Positions 15,481 to 22,797 are shown, numbered from the stretch's first letter. The stretch is DNA of 26,084 nucleotides from Bacteroidales bacterium 45-6 (GCA_001897035.1 MKRS01000210.1:1-26084); one strand, 5' to 3'. Numbers and translations: made by a program. Notes: generated from the sequence alone by a model not told the origin.

Positions 15481-17999
15481 TGGAAGCAAAAGAAATTCTC
15501 ACAAAGTTGCTCCATTTAGAACTTGTTACAAATGCGAGCAGGTTAAAATTCATTAATGGAAATTCAGATGAACAAATTGAAGAGGAATTTTTAACCGAAG
15601 CAATTTCTGTTTTGAATGATTTGTCGGTAAAGACAGATGAAGTTTCAAAGAAGCAACTAATTGCAATTTGCGCCTTGCTTTGGACTTATAGAAAAAAGGA
15701 ATGGGATGGGCTTAAAAATTATCTGATTCTGTTTCTTTCAAGAGCGGGTTTTGGCCCATCATCAATCATGATTGATTCGGAATATTCTTTTTCCGACAAA
15801 CAGTTTTCGTTTAGCGAAAATCTACTGAATCAATTTGCCGTTACCGTTGCACAAGTAAAAAACGAAATAAAAGTTGGTAACTCAATCTTTCTGTTGAGTG
15901 ATTTTCAGAAGGACATTTGGGAAGCCATAGAGAAAAATACTTTAACCGGAATTTCAGCTCCAACCTCGGCAGGAAAATCTTTTCTAATTCTGCTGAAAGC
16001 TATAGACCTAATCCAGAAGAAAGGCGGAACAGTTGTTTATGTAGTGCCTACTTTGAGCTTGGTTTCACAAGTTACCAGTGATTTCAGAAAACTACTTGAC
16101 GATTTTCAACTTGCAGACTACACCCTTGAAACGACTTATAATAATACTTCAGCTACTCAGAACTCTATTTATATTTTGACGCAAGAAAAAGCCATTGCCG
16201 CTTTTTCACAGTCTGAAAATCCATTTGAAAATGTTCGCTTATTGGTGATTGATGAGATTCAAAATGTTGAGAAAGTTGCAGATTCTGACGACCAGCGTTC
16301 TAAGGTTCTGTATGACTTAATGATTGAACTTAGAAACAGTTCACAGATAGACCACATCATTATCTCGGGTCCAAGAATTATCAAAATAGATGAATTAGGC
16401 GAAAATGTTTTCGGTCTAAATTCAGAGAAGAAAGAAACAGATGCTTCACCAGTTCTAAACTTAACTTACTCTATATCAAAGAAAAAGGAAGATTACTATT
16501 TCAATGTTTATTCTGATTTATTGGAAAAACATTTACAAGTAAAAATTACAAACAAAGATTCTATTCAAGGTTACGGGAAGGTTCAGTATAATGATAACTA
16601 CCTTGAGTATTTAAGTGGCTTTCTAGATGGTTTTGACAAGGATGAAAGCACTTTAATATTTTCTCCTACTTCCACCACTTGTAATAAAATGGCTTCTCAC
16701 ATTTCAAAAAACATGATAGAGAAGAATGATAAATTCTTAAATGAATTAGCTGGGTTCATATCTGCGACAGTGCACCCAATGTTTACAATGGTTGAAACAA
16801 TCCAAAAGGGAGTTGCTTACCATCATGGAAAATTACCGTTTCATGTAAGAGTATTGATTGAGGACGGGATAAGAAAGAAAAACATCAAAACAATTATTTG
16901 TACAACAACTCTTCTTCAGGGAGTAAATTTACCTGTTCAGAATATTATTATCAGAAACCCTAATTTGTTCATCGCAAAAAAGGAAACCAGTTCCAAACTT
17001 TCGAACTATGAAATTGCAAATCTACGTGGCAGGGCAGGACGACTATTAAAAGATTTTATTGGCAGAACATACATACTTGACGAATTAAGCTTCAAAGAAA
17101 GCGAAACCACTCAGTTGGAATTATTTAAAGATTCTTCCAAAGAACTGCAAGTTGGTTACGGTAAGAAATATCATACGCATAAGGAGAATATAAATAAAGA
17201 CCTTGCAAATAATGTTGGAAGCACAATCGAAAACCAAGACTATTCTTTTCTTACCACATATTTGAGACAAACAGTTTTACGTTACGGACTTTTTTCACAA
17301 ATATATCTTGGAAGAGTTGGTATTATTTTGAGTGATGCTGAAATGAACAGCATTTTTGAATCTTTATCAAAATTGGAAATATCAAAATCTATTTGCGCAA
17401 AGAATAGATACTGGGACCCGATAGATTTGAATAACCTTTATCAAAAAAGAAATCTGTTCCAACTTCCGACTAGTGCAAATGAATTGGGGCTATCATATAA
17501 AATCAAAACCCTACTTCAAGCTATTAAAGTAAACTTTCCAATTTACTACTTCAAATATTTCGGAGTTGAAAATTCATTTAGAAAAGATGGAACTGAAATA
17601 GATAAACTGCTTCAATCTTGCATTCTATCTGAAAATTGGATGAAGGAAAAAACTCTTTCTGAAATCTTCTCTGATAAGTTTTATGACTCCTCGGAAAAAA
17701 TTGATGATGCAATAAGTTTTGTTCAAAATAAAATTTCTTACGGTTTGCCATTGTTATTAAAGCCTTTGTATGACATTAAAGAACCAGACAGCATGTTTAC
17801 TCGATTTATTGAGTTGGGGGCGTACAAACCAATCACAAGAAAACTAATTGAGCTAAGTATCCCAAGAGAAACCGCAATCTTTTTAAGCATTAACTTTGAA
17901 TTCACTAACATTGATAACAAACAGGAACTTATAAATCAATTACGAATAATCAGAAACAATTTATCTTATTGGCACAAAGTTCAATTAAGCACGATATGA
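15480..17999 (+). CDS. hamB: Hachiman anti-phage defence helicase HamB
   Basis: HamB is the Ski2-like superfamily 2 helicase/translocase that patrols DNA and controls HamA. The 839-aa protein has a Q-motif-like LLSDFQKDIWEAI (138-150), Walker A SAPTSAGKS (159-167), motif Ia VVPTLSLVSQV (188-198), a DEIQ Walker B (258-261) and motif III ISGPR (295-299). It also has motif IV TLIFSPTS (391-398), HHGKLP (448-453), motif V TTTLLQGVNLP (475-485) and motif VI NLRGRAGRL (514-522). All helicase motifs look intact. Residues 1-135 form an N-terminal helical domain and 540-839 the C-terminal region typical of HamB. The start overlaps the hamA stop by one base. The attC site of this cassette begins 15 nt after the stop. 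Confidence 0.88.
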   Translation: MEAKEILTKLLHLELVTNASRLKFINGNSDEQIEEEFLTEAISVLNDLSVKTDEVSKKQLIAICALLWTYRKKEWDGLKNYLILFLSRAGFGPSSIMIDSEYSFSDKQFSFSENLLNQFAVTVAQVKNEIKVGNSIFLLSDFQKDIWEAIEKNTLTGISAPTSAGKSFLILLKAIDLIQKKGGTVVYVVPTLSLVSQVTSDFRKLLDDFQLADYTLETTYNNTSATQNSIYILTQEKAIAAFSQSENPFENVRLLVIDEIQNVEKVADSDDQRSKVLYDLMIELRNSSQIDHIIISGPRIIKIDELGENVFGLNSEKKETDASPVLNLTYSISKKKEDYYFNVYSDLLEKHLQVKITNKDSIQGYGKVQYNDNYLEYLSGFLDGFDKDESTLIFSPTSTTCNKMASHISKNMIEKNDKFLNELAGFISATVHPMFTMVETIQKGVAYHHGKLPFHVRVLIEDGIRKKNIKTIICTTTLLQGVNLPVQNIIIRNPNLFIAKKETSSKLSNYEIANLRGRAGRLLKDFIGRTYILDELSFKESETTQLELFKDSSKELQVGYGKKYHTHKENINKDLANNVGSTIENQDYSFLTTYLRQTVLRYGLFSQIYLGRVGIILSDAEMNSIFESLSKLEISKSICAKNRYWDPIDLNNLYQKRNLFQLPTSANELGLSYKIKTLLQAIKVNFPIYYFKYFGVENSFRKDGTEIDKLLQSCILSENWMKEKTLSEIFSDKFYDSSEKIDDAISFVQNKISYGLPLLLKPLYDIKEPDSMFTRFIELGAYKPITRKLIELSIPRETAIFLSINFEFTNIDNKQELINQLRIIRNNLSYWHKVQLSTI

Positions 18000-18013
18000 C
18001 ACAAAAAAGGCCA

Positions 18014-18149
18014 GCATATAACAGCACCTACAAGAAATTGGCGGTTCAGCGGTTACATGAAGCTTTGTGCTTCGTATCAAGTTCAGTGGTGGCAGACAGT
18101 TTTCGTCTCCGAAATCGCCAACTTCTTGTAGCTGCAAACCGTTATGCGG
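18014..18149 (+). other. attC1 recombination site of the hamAB cassette
   Basis: R'' GCATATAAC (18014-18022) and R' GTTATGCGG (18141-18149) bracket a long imperfect dyad. The arm 18028-18043 pairs with 18116-18131 over 16 bp with one mismatch, and a CAGC/GCTG pair continues towards R''. The loop of about 70 nt is variable. Total length (about 136 nt) is in the range of long attC sites. It is more GC-rich than the ORFs beside it. Confidence 0.85.
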
Positions 18150-18193
18150 CATTGTAAGTGCTGCCGTGGAAACATTAACTTACAGACAAAAAA

Positions 18194-18850
18194 ATGACAA
18201 AAACGGACATTGAACCAATTGTAAATAAGTTTAAAAGTCAGTCGAATCCAGACGACCGCTATACATCGTTTGACTATTGCTACAATTACTTTCGTATGAC
18301 AAATGACCTTACCCAAGACATTGAAAAGAGTTGTTTAGTTCTTGGATTTTATTTGGCAAGTTGGGGAATGTTTAGAGGTTCAAGTTTTTTGCTCCAAAAA
18401 AGTGTAAAGCATTTTGAGTCGACAATTTTATACATTGCAACATTAGACAAATCAGTCTGGGATATTGATGTCGATAATTATAACGAGAAAAATATTGACA
18501 CAATTATCGGTATCTATAAAGATATCAAGAAGCTCCTCATTCTCAATGGCAATTCGGACTTGACATTAATAACCAAGATTTTACTTGGGATTTTTGGTTT
18601 CATTCCGGCATTTGACAATTACTTCGGTAATTCATTTCGGGCAATTTATGGTGGACAGTGTGGTTTTAGAAAATTAAATGTAAAATCATTGACTTTCATA
18701 AAGGCATTTTATGATTCAAACAAATCGACAATTGATAGATTATCAATGGAGACATTTACGACCAACTTTACAACTGGACAAAAGACAACGATAAATTATC
18801 CAAAAGCAAAAATTATTGACATGTATGGATTTACCGCAGGACAATATTAA
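18194..18850 (+). CDS. Hypothetical cassette-borne protein
   Basis: This 218-aa protein is of unknown function. It opens with MTKTDIEPIVNKFKSQ and carries FDYCYNYFRM (27-36) and a striking SCLVLGFYLASWGMFRGSS segment (46-64) that I recall from proteins in chromosomal integron cassettes of many phyla. The middle is helical, and a second hydrophobic stretch (ITKILLGIFGFIPAFDNYFG, about 125-145) may pack inside the fold; no signal peptide or clear transmembrane segment is seen. No catalytic motif was recognised. It is alone in cassette 2, starts 52 nt after the cassette boundary and stops 7 nt before its own R'' box. It may belong to a defence or stress function by association, which is only inference. 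Confidence 0.8.
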   Translation: MTKTDIEPIVNKFKSQSNPDDRYTSFDYCYNYFRMTNDLTQDIEKSCLVLGFYLASWGMFRGSSFLLQKSVKHFESTILYIATLDKSVWDIDVDNYNEKNIDTIIGIYKDIKKLLILNGNSDLTLITKILLGIFGFIPAFDNYFGNSFRAIYGGQCGFRKLNVKSLTFIKAFYDSNKSTIDRLSMETFTTNFTTGQKTTINYPKAKIIDMYGFTAGQY

Positions 18851-18857
18851 ACAACGA

Positions 18858-18991
18858 CCGCATAACATCAGCTACCCGGCAAGTGCGGCAGCGGTGGTTT
18901 TCCGTGGGCATCTTTCCGCTCGGGCTGCTTTTCGGCTTGACAGGAAATCGCCCGCAATCCGCCCCTGCGTGTAGCTTCCTACGTTAGCGGT
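18858..18991 (+). other. attC2 recombination site of the hypothetical-protein cassette
   Basis: R'' CCGCATAAC (18858-18866) is the reverse complement of this cassette's own 5' R' box at 18141-18149, and R' GTTAGCGGT (18983-18991) starts the next cassette. Arms AGCTAC (18870-18875) and GTAGCT (18971-18976) pair and continue imperfectly inward through GC-rich sequence, giving a foldable site of about 134 nt. Confidence 0.85.
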
Positions 18992-19072
18992 CAGGCTAAA
19001 GCGACACAACGAAAACAAACAGTTGACAGTTTAGGACAAACCAAGGACAGAAAAAACTGAACAAATTAAATT

Positions 19073-19519
19073 ATGATTATTAGAGAAGCTAAAATTGAAG
19101 ACATAAAACAAATTCAAATTGTAAGAAATTCTGTGACGGAAAATACTTTGTCAAATCCTAACTTGGTGACAGACGAAGATTGTGAAGAATTTATTACCAA
19201 ACGAGGAAAAGGATGGGTTTGCGAAATAGATGCACAAATCGTGGGCTTTGCAATTGCTGACCTAAATGAAAATAACATTTGGGCTTTATTTTTAGACCCA
19301 AAATTTGAGAAAAAAGGTATTGGACAACAGCTACACAATACAATGTTGGACTGGTATTTTACACAGACAAAGGAAAAAGTTTGGTTAGGGACAGCTTTTA
19401 ATACAAGAGCAGAACAGTTTTACAGAAAAGCAGGTTGGACAGAAGTTGGTACACACGGAACAAAGGAAATTAAATTTGAAATGACATATAACGACTGGAT
19501 AACAAGCCCGAACCGCTAA
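19073..19519 (+). CDS. GNAT family N-acetyltransferase
   Basis: This 148-aa cytoplasmic protein has the GNAT fold pattern: an N-terminal strand MIIREAKIEDIKQI, the beta-4 strand IWALFLDPKFEKKGIGQQL with the acetyl-CoA pyrophosphate-binding KKGIG (80-84), and the later strand VWLGTAFNTRAEQFYRKAGWTEVG typical of motif B. It transfers an acetyl group from acetyl-CoA to an unknown amine. It occupies cassette 3; GNAT enzymes are among the most common integron cassette products. Its stop codon (19517-19519) lies inside the R'' box of its attC. The start at 19073 is 89 nt after the cassette boundary. Confidence 0.88.
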   Translation: MIIREAKIEDIKQIQIVRNSVTENTLSNPNLVTDEDCEEFITKRGKGWVCEIDAQIVGFAIADLNENNIWALFLDPKFEKKGIGQQLHNTMLDWYFTQTKEKVWLGTAFNTRAEQFYRKAGWTEVGTHGTKEIKFEMTYNDWITSPNR

Positions 19520-19549
19520 CAGCAGTTTGGCAAAATGGCGGGTTCAGTT
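19512..19549 (+). other. attC3 remnant, right half missing
   Basis: R'' ACCGCTAAC (19512-19520) matches this cassette's own 5' box at 18983-18991. The left arm that follows shares an AATGGCGG-GTTCAG-type segment with attC1 (19533-19547 against 18037-18049). The sequence then runs straight into the repeat element at 19550, and no complementary right arm or R' box was found downstream, so the site is broken. Confidence 0.75.
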
Positions 19550-19742
19550 CCTCCTCCCCCTCGTTTGCAACGAGGGGGAATTGGTGAGACGTTTGCAACG
19601 TAAAGAAAGACATAGCCAAATTGATGACTATAAGAAATCTATCACTAAGATATTTTGAACAGCTTTTGATGCGAGTGGATGGTATATCTTTGTTGTAAAA
19701 ACAAAGGACCAGCAACCCCTCGTTGCAAACGAGGGGTAGGGA
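19550..19742. mobile_element. REPIN/MITE-like element, copy A (complete)
   Basis: The element is bounded by two palindromes in opposite orientation. The left one (19556-19578) has a 10-bp stem CCCCCTCGTT/AACGAGGGGG with loop TGC; the right one (19716-19736) has a 9-bp stem CCCCTCGTT/AACGAGGGG with loop GCA. The 137-bp interior is shared with copy B at 21069-21265 and includes AGAAAGACATAGCCA, TTTTGATGCGAGTGGAT and a small dyad TTTGTTGTAAAAACAAA. It fills most of the 19520-19858 gap between the GNAT gene and the retropepsin gene. It has no gene of its own and is likely moved by the RAYT encoded at 21959. Confidence 0.85.
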
Positions 19743-19858
19743 TGATTTACTGACAGCTCTTTTACGGGTAAATAAATTCGTTAAAACAGGCTATAATACG
19801 TTCTTTGTGTTCTTGAAAATGAAAAGGAATTATTAAACAAACAAAAATCATTACAAAG

Positions 19859-21055
19859 ATGTATACCACAATTAAAAAACTTTTATTTGTCACCTGTTAT
19901 TTCGGTTTAAGTACCGCTGTCATCGCACAATCTAAACTTCCACTAATTAAGGCATCCAATGAGAAGGCCATAATTACAGATGGTGCGAATGTGAAAATTG
20001 AATGGAAACTTGACCCAAAGCTAAAACCCGACACCTATTTTGTAAACATCCCCTTAATAAAAAGCAAAGTAAGCCTTAAAACAGACAAGGATGAAATAAG
20101 CTTTCAAACAAAGCCCGGGAAAAACTATGATTTTATAGTGCTACTTAATGAAATGGATAGTTGTTATGTGAGAATTTCATCTTGTCAACCACCGGCTTCT
20201 GAGATTATGAATTTTGATGGTAAACTTCCAGAGAGCATTCCTTTTTCTATAATAGGCTCTCGTATATATTTTAAAGGAAAGCTCAATGGTAAACTTCTTA
20301 ATATTCAATTGGATTTAGGTGCAGGGACTAACGTTGTAAACAAATTAGTTTCAGATACATTAGGTTTAACATTTTCGCAAAGCACTTTGGTAAGTAATAC
20401 AGAAGGTGTAAATGAGCAGCGGACAAGTATCAATAATGAGCTAAAGTTAGGCGATTTAAGTTGGTCTGGCGTATCAGTAACCGAAGTTGGAAATATGCAG
20501 CCATACGAAGATATGATTATTGGAAATGGACTTTTCAAAAATAAAATCATTGAGGTAGATTATGACAATAAGAGTTTTTCCATCCATGACAAACTACCTT
20601 CAAAAGCAAAAAAGTATTCCAAACAACCTGTTTATTATGAGCAAAACCGACCAAAATTTGAAGCTGAATTTGTTCACAACGGCAAAAAATTTGATTTTTG
20701 GTTTCTTTTTGATACAGGAAGAGATGGAACAATGCTAATCGGTGAAGATTATACAGCTTTAAACAATAACTGGATAGAACTAAACCCATTGATGACTATT
20801 AAAGGACGTAAAATTGTTCGTCTTGATGCTATAATTGCCGGTCAAAAATTTAGTGATATTGTCACAAATGCGGCTGACCCGTCAAACCCTCAAGGCAGAC
20901 CAACATTGTTCGGAAACCAAATATTAAGTCATTTTAACATAATACTGGATAACAGAAGTGGAATCATCTATTTAAAAGCTAACAGCCGCACAAATGAACC
21001 CTATTCCGATTATAAAGGATACCTTAAAGAAGTTTCCAAAATGCAAAAAAAATAA
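19859..21055 (+). CDS. Secreted retropepsin-like aspartyl protease family protein
   Basis: This 398-aa protein has a signal peptide (MYTTIKKLLF to about VIAQ) and so acts in the periplasm or outside the cell. Two aspartyl-protease half-domains are seen. The first active-site-like loop, QLDLGAGTNVV (Asp152), has Leu-Gly where Thr/Ser-Gly is normal; the second, FLFDTGRDGTML (Asp285), is canonical DTG. Each is followed by a strand ending in a GNGLF/GNQILSHF-type segment (222-226 and near 350), as in bacterial retropepsin-like families. The N-terminal 120 residues are beta-rich and unassigned. The gene lies between repeat copies A and B, with no cassette boundary recognised. Confidence 0.8.
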   Translation: MYTTIKKLLFVTCYFGLSTAVIAQSKLPLIKASNEKAIITDGANVKIEWKLDPKLKPDTYFVNIPLIKSKVSLKTDKDEISFQTKPGKNYDFIVLLNEMDSCYVRISSCQPPASEIMNFDGKLPESIPFSIIGSRIYFKGKLNGKLLNIQLDLGAGTNVVNKLVSDTLGLTFSQSTLVSNTEGVNEQRTSINNELKLGDLSWSGVSVTEVGNMQPYEDMIIGNGLFKNKIIEVDYDNKSFSIHDKLPSKAKKYSKQPVYYEQNRPKFEAEFVHNGKKFDFWFLFDTGRDGTMLIGEDYTALNNNWIELNPLMTIKGRKIVRLDAIIAGQKFSDIVTNAADPSNPQGRPTLFGNQILSHFNIILDNRSGIIYLKANSRTNEPYSDYKGYLKEVSKMQKK

Positions 21056-21068
21056 ACACAGCAGGTAA

Positions 21069-21265
21069 CCTCCTCCCCCTCGTTTGTAACGAGGAGGAAT
21101 TGGTAAGACGCTTGCAACGTAAAGAAAGACATAGCCAGATTGATGACTATGAAAAATCTATCACTAAGATATTTTCAACAGCTTTTGATGCGAGTGGATG
21201 TTATATAGTGCTTTGTTGTAAAAACAAACAACCAGCACCCCCTCGTTGCAAACGAGGGGCAGGGA
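21069..21265. mobile_element. REPIN/MITE-like element, copy B (complete)
   Basis: It has the same organisation and interior as copy A. The left palindrome (21075-21097) has drifted, with loop TGT and one mismatch in the right arm (GAGGAGG). The right palindrome (21239-21259) is perfect. It starts 13 bp after the retropepsin stop and ends about 40 bp before the DinB-like gene. The open frame at 21100-21306 is carried by the repeat and is not a likely gene. Confidence 0.85.
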
Positions 21266-21307
21266 GAGTGAAAAAACAAAAGATTACACTTAAAATTATA
21301 ACTTGAT

Positions 21308-21772
21308 ATGGATTTTTCAAACATTACAAATGGAATCTCAAAAGTGATTGAGACTTGGGAACCGAAATTTGCAGGCTTGCCGATTGGCACCATCACGCAA
21401 AAAAGGAATAAGCAAAACCGAACGATAAAACAAATACTTGGTCACTTGATAGATTCCGCTTCAAACAACCACCAGCGTATGATACGGTTACAATACAATT
21501 CTGACTTGGTATTCCCTGACTACCGGCAAGATAACGACTTGTGGATTGCTCTTCAAGATTTTCAAAACGAAGATTGGCATGATTTGATTCAATTATGGAA
21601 GTATTTCAACCTACACATGATTCAAGTCATTAAATCGGTTGACGAGTCTAATCTTGACAATTACTGGCATGACTTTGAAGGAACAAAAGTTACCTTGCAG
21701 CAGATGATTGAAGGCTATCTTTGGCATATCGACTTGCATTTGAATGAAATACAAGAACTGATTGATAAATAA
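21308..21772 (+). CDS. DinB-like family protein
   Basis: This 154-aa four-helix-bundle protein belongs to the DinB/YfiT-type superfamily of metal-binding proteins, some of which are thiol-dependent transferases. The metal triad can be placed at His46 (in QILGHLIDSASNNHQ), His140 and His144 (LWHIDLHLNEI). The segment NNHQRMIRLQ and the spacing of helices fit the family. It is cytoplasmic, with no signal peptide. It sits alone between two palindrome-ended repeats with AT-rich codons like the rest of the island. The substrate is unknown. Confidence 0.8.
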   Translation: MDFSNITNGISKVIETWEPKFAGLPIGTITQKRNKQNRTIKQILGHLIDSASNNHQRMIRLQYNSDLVFPDYRQDNDLWIALQDFQNEDWHDLIQLWKYFNLHMIQVIKSVDESNLDNYWHDFEGTKVTLQQMIEGYLWHIDLHLNEIQELIDK

Positions 21773-21792
21773 CGTAAGAAAACTGGAAAAGG

Positions 21793-22576
21793 CCTCCTCA
21801 CCCTCGTTTGCAAAGAATAGAATTGGAAAAGTGTTTATAATGCAAAAAAGAATAAATGCTATATATTTGTAAAAGCTAAAAAATAAATATAAACGTTTTT
21901 CCTCATTCGCCTTGGAGGAGATGGCAAGTCGTTTCCAACGAAAAAAACACAAACAAATATGTCTTCAGAAAACTACAGAATTGAAAAGCAAAATGCGGTT
22001 TACTTTCTCACGTTTACGGTAACTGATTGGGTGGATGTTTTTACAAGATTGAATTATCGAAATATTATTTCGGAATCATTGGATTATTGCCGAAAGCATA
22101 AGGGGTTGAAACTGTATGCGTGGTGCTTAATGACCAATCACATCCATTTGGTTTGCAGCATTGAATCTCCTTTTAGAATGACTGACTTTCTTCGTGATTA
22201 TAAAAAATTTACGGCAAAGAAGATACTCAACGACATACAGCATTTGCCCGAAAGCAGGAGAGACTGGATGTTGTACAGGTTTGAATTTGCCGGCAAGTTT
22301 GATAACCGTATCCAGAAATACCGGTTTTGGCAAGACAAAAGTCATCCTGTTGAATTGTCAACAACGGAGATGATTGAGCAACGCATCAACTATATTCACG
22401 AAAATCCTGTGAAAACGGGATTGGTTGCCTCTGCCGAAGATTACTTATATAGTTCGGCACGGAATTATGCAGGTCTTGACAGCGTCATTGAAATTGATCT
22501 GATTTAGAGGTTGGGGAAATAATTATTGTTGTAAACAAGAAACCAGCAACCCCTCGTTACAAACGAGGGGGAGTGA
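21793..22576 (+). mobile_element. RAYT-carrying element with the same ends as the REPIN/MITE copies
   Basis: The left end (from 21793) keeps the CCTCCTC-CCCTCGTTTGCAA half of the palindrome and the AATTGG that follows it in the MITE, although the second arm is decayed. The right end has TTGTTGTAAACAA, ACCAGCAA and a complete palindrome (22550-22570) matching the right end of copies A and B. Between them lies the transposase gene. A second decayed left-end-like stretch is seen at 21900-21955. The shared ends suggest that this is the gene-carrying relative of the non-coding copies. Confidence 0.7.
21959..22507 (+). CDS. REP-associated tyrosine transposase (Y1_Tnp / IS200-like HUH enzyme)
   Basis: RAYTs are single-strand DNA transposases that act on REP palindromes. 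The 182-aa protein has the HUH metal-binding motif as MTNHIHLV (His61, His63) on the central strand. It also has an INYIHENPVKTG segment whose Tyr145 aligns with the catalytic tyrosine of the E. coli enzyme (DYIYINP), and YRFWQDKSHP upstream. The end segment DYLYSSARNYAG is also typical. All catalytic residues appear present, so it could be active. The start at 21959 is preceded by a decayed REP left end; a full REP palindrome follows 43 bp after the stop. Its association with several palindromes in 3 kb supports the RAYT rather than the plain IS200 call. Confidence 0.9.
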   Translation: MSSENYRIEKQNAVYFLTFTVTDWVDVFTRLNYRNIISESLDYCRKHKGLKLYAWCLMTNHIHLVCSIESPFRMTDFLRDYKKFTAKKILNDIQHLPESRRDWMLYRFEFAGKFDNRIQKYRFWQDKSHPVELSTTEMIEQRINYIHENPVKTGLVASAEDYLYSSARNYAGLDSVIEIDLI

Positions 22577-22582
22577 GGATAA

Positions 22583-22691
22583 TCTTTCACTAAGATATTT
22601 TGACCAGCTTTTGATGCGAGTGGATCTGATATAGTACTTTGTTGTAAAAACAAAGAACCACTAACCCCTCGTTGCAAACGAGGGGTAGGGA
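22583..22691. mobile_element. REPIN/MITE-like element, right half only (copy E)
   Basis: This matches copies A and B from the CACTAAGATATTTT segment in mid-element through TTTTGATGCGAGTGGAT and the small dyad to the right palindrome (22665-22685). The left half is absent. Confidence 0.8.
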
Positions 22692-22710
22692 GTGAATAGT
22701 ACTCTATGTC

Positions 22711-22793
22711 CTCCCCCTCGTTTGCAACGAGGGGGGAATGGTGAAACGTTTGCAACGTAAAGAAAGACATAGCCAAATTGATGACTATAAAAA
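22711..22793. mobile_element. REPIN/MITE-like element, left half only (copy F)
   Basis: It has a perfect left palindrome (22713-22735), then the interior as far as TTGATGACTATAA, where it stops a few bases before the creD stop codon at 22798. The break point is close to the one at which copy E begins, so E and F together hold one complete element in permuted order. Confidence 0.8.
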
Positions 22794-22797
22794 ACCC

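Larger units (their letters stand above)
14509..19549 (+). mobile_element. Integron-type gene cassette array without integrase in the window (CALIN-like)
   Basis: Three cassettes lie head to tail: 14509-18141 (hamAB), 18142-18983 (hypothetical) and 18984 to beyond 19549 (GNAT, truncated). The boundaries are set by core R' boxes GTTATATGC (14508-14516), GTTATGCGG (18141-18149) and GTTAGCGGT (18983-18991). Each cassette's own R'' box is the exact 9-nt reverse complement of its own 5' boundary: GCATATAAC at 18014-18022, CCGCATAAC at 18858-18866 and ACCGCTAAC at 19512-19520. Each ORF starts 50-90 nt after its boundary and ends just before its R'' box, as in integron cassettes. No integrase gene is seen. 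Confidence 0.85.

Noticed and set aside
14560..17999. Type I or III restriction-modification system
   Set aside because: There is no methyltransferase or specificity subunit; the DUF1837 plus Ski2-like helicase pair with a 1-nt overlap fits Hachiman.
21100..21306. Small ORF containing RLQRKERHSQIDDY, also seen near 22738
   Set aside because: The frame is carried by the MITE copies; it is out of frame or interrupted between copies and overlaps the palindromes.
19743..21800. Fourth and fifth integron cassettes around the retropepsin and DinB-like genes
   Set aside because: No pair of 9-nt R''/R' boxes that match each other was found around either gene; the AAC and GTT triplets nearby lack complementary partners.
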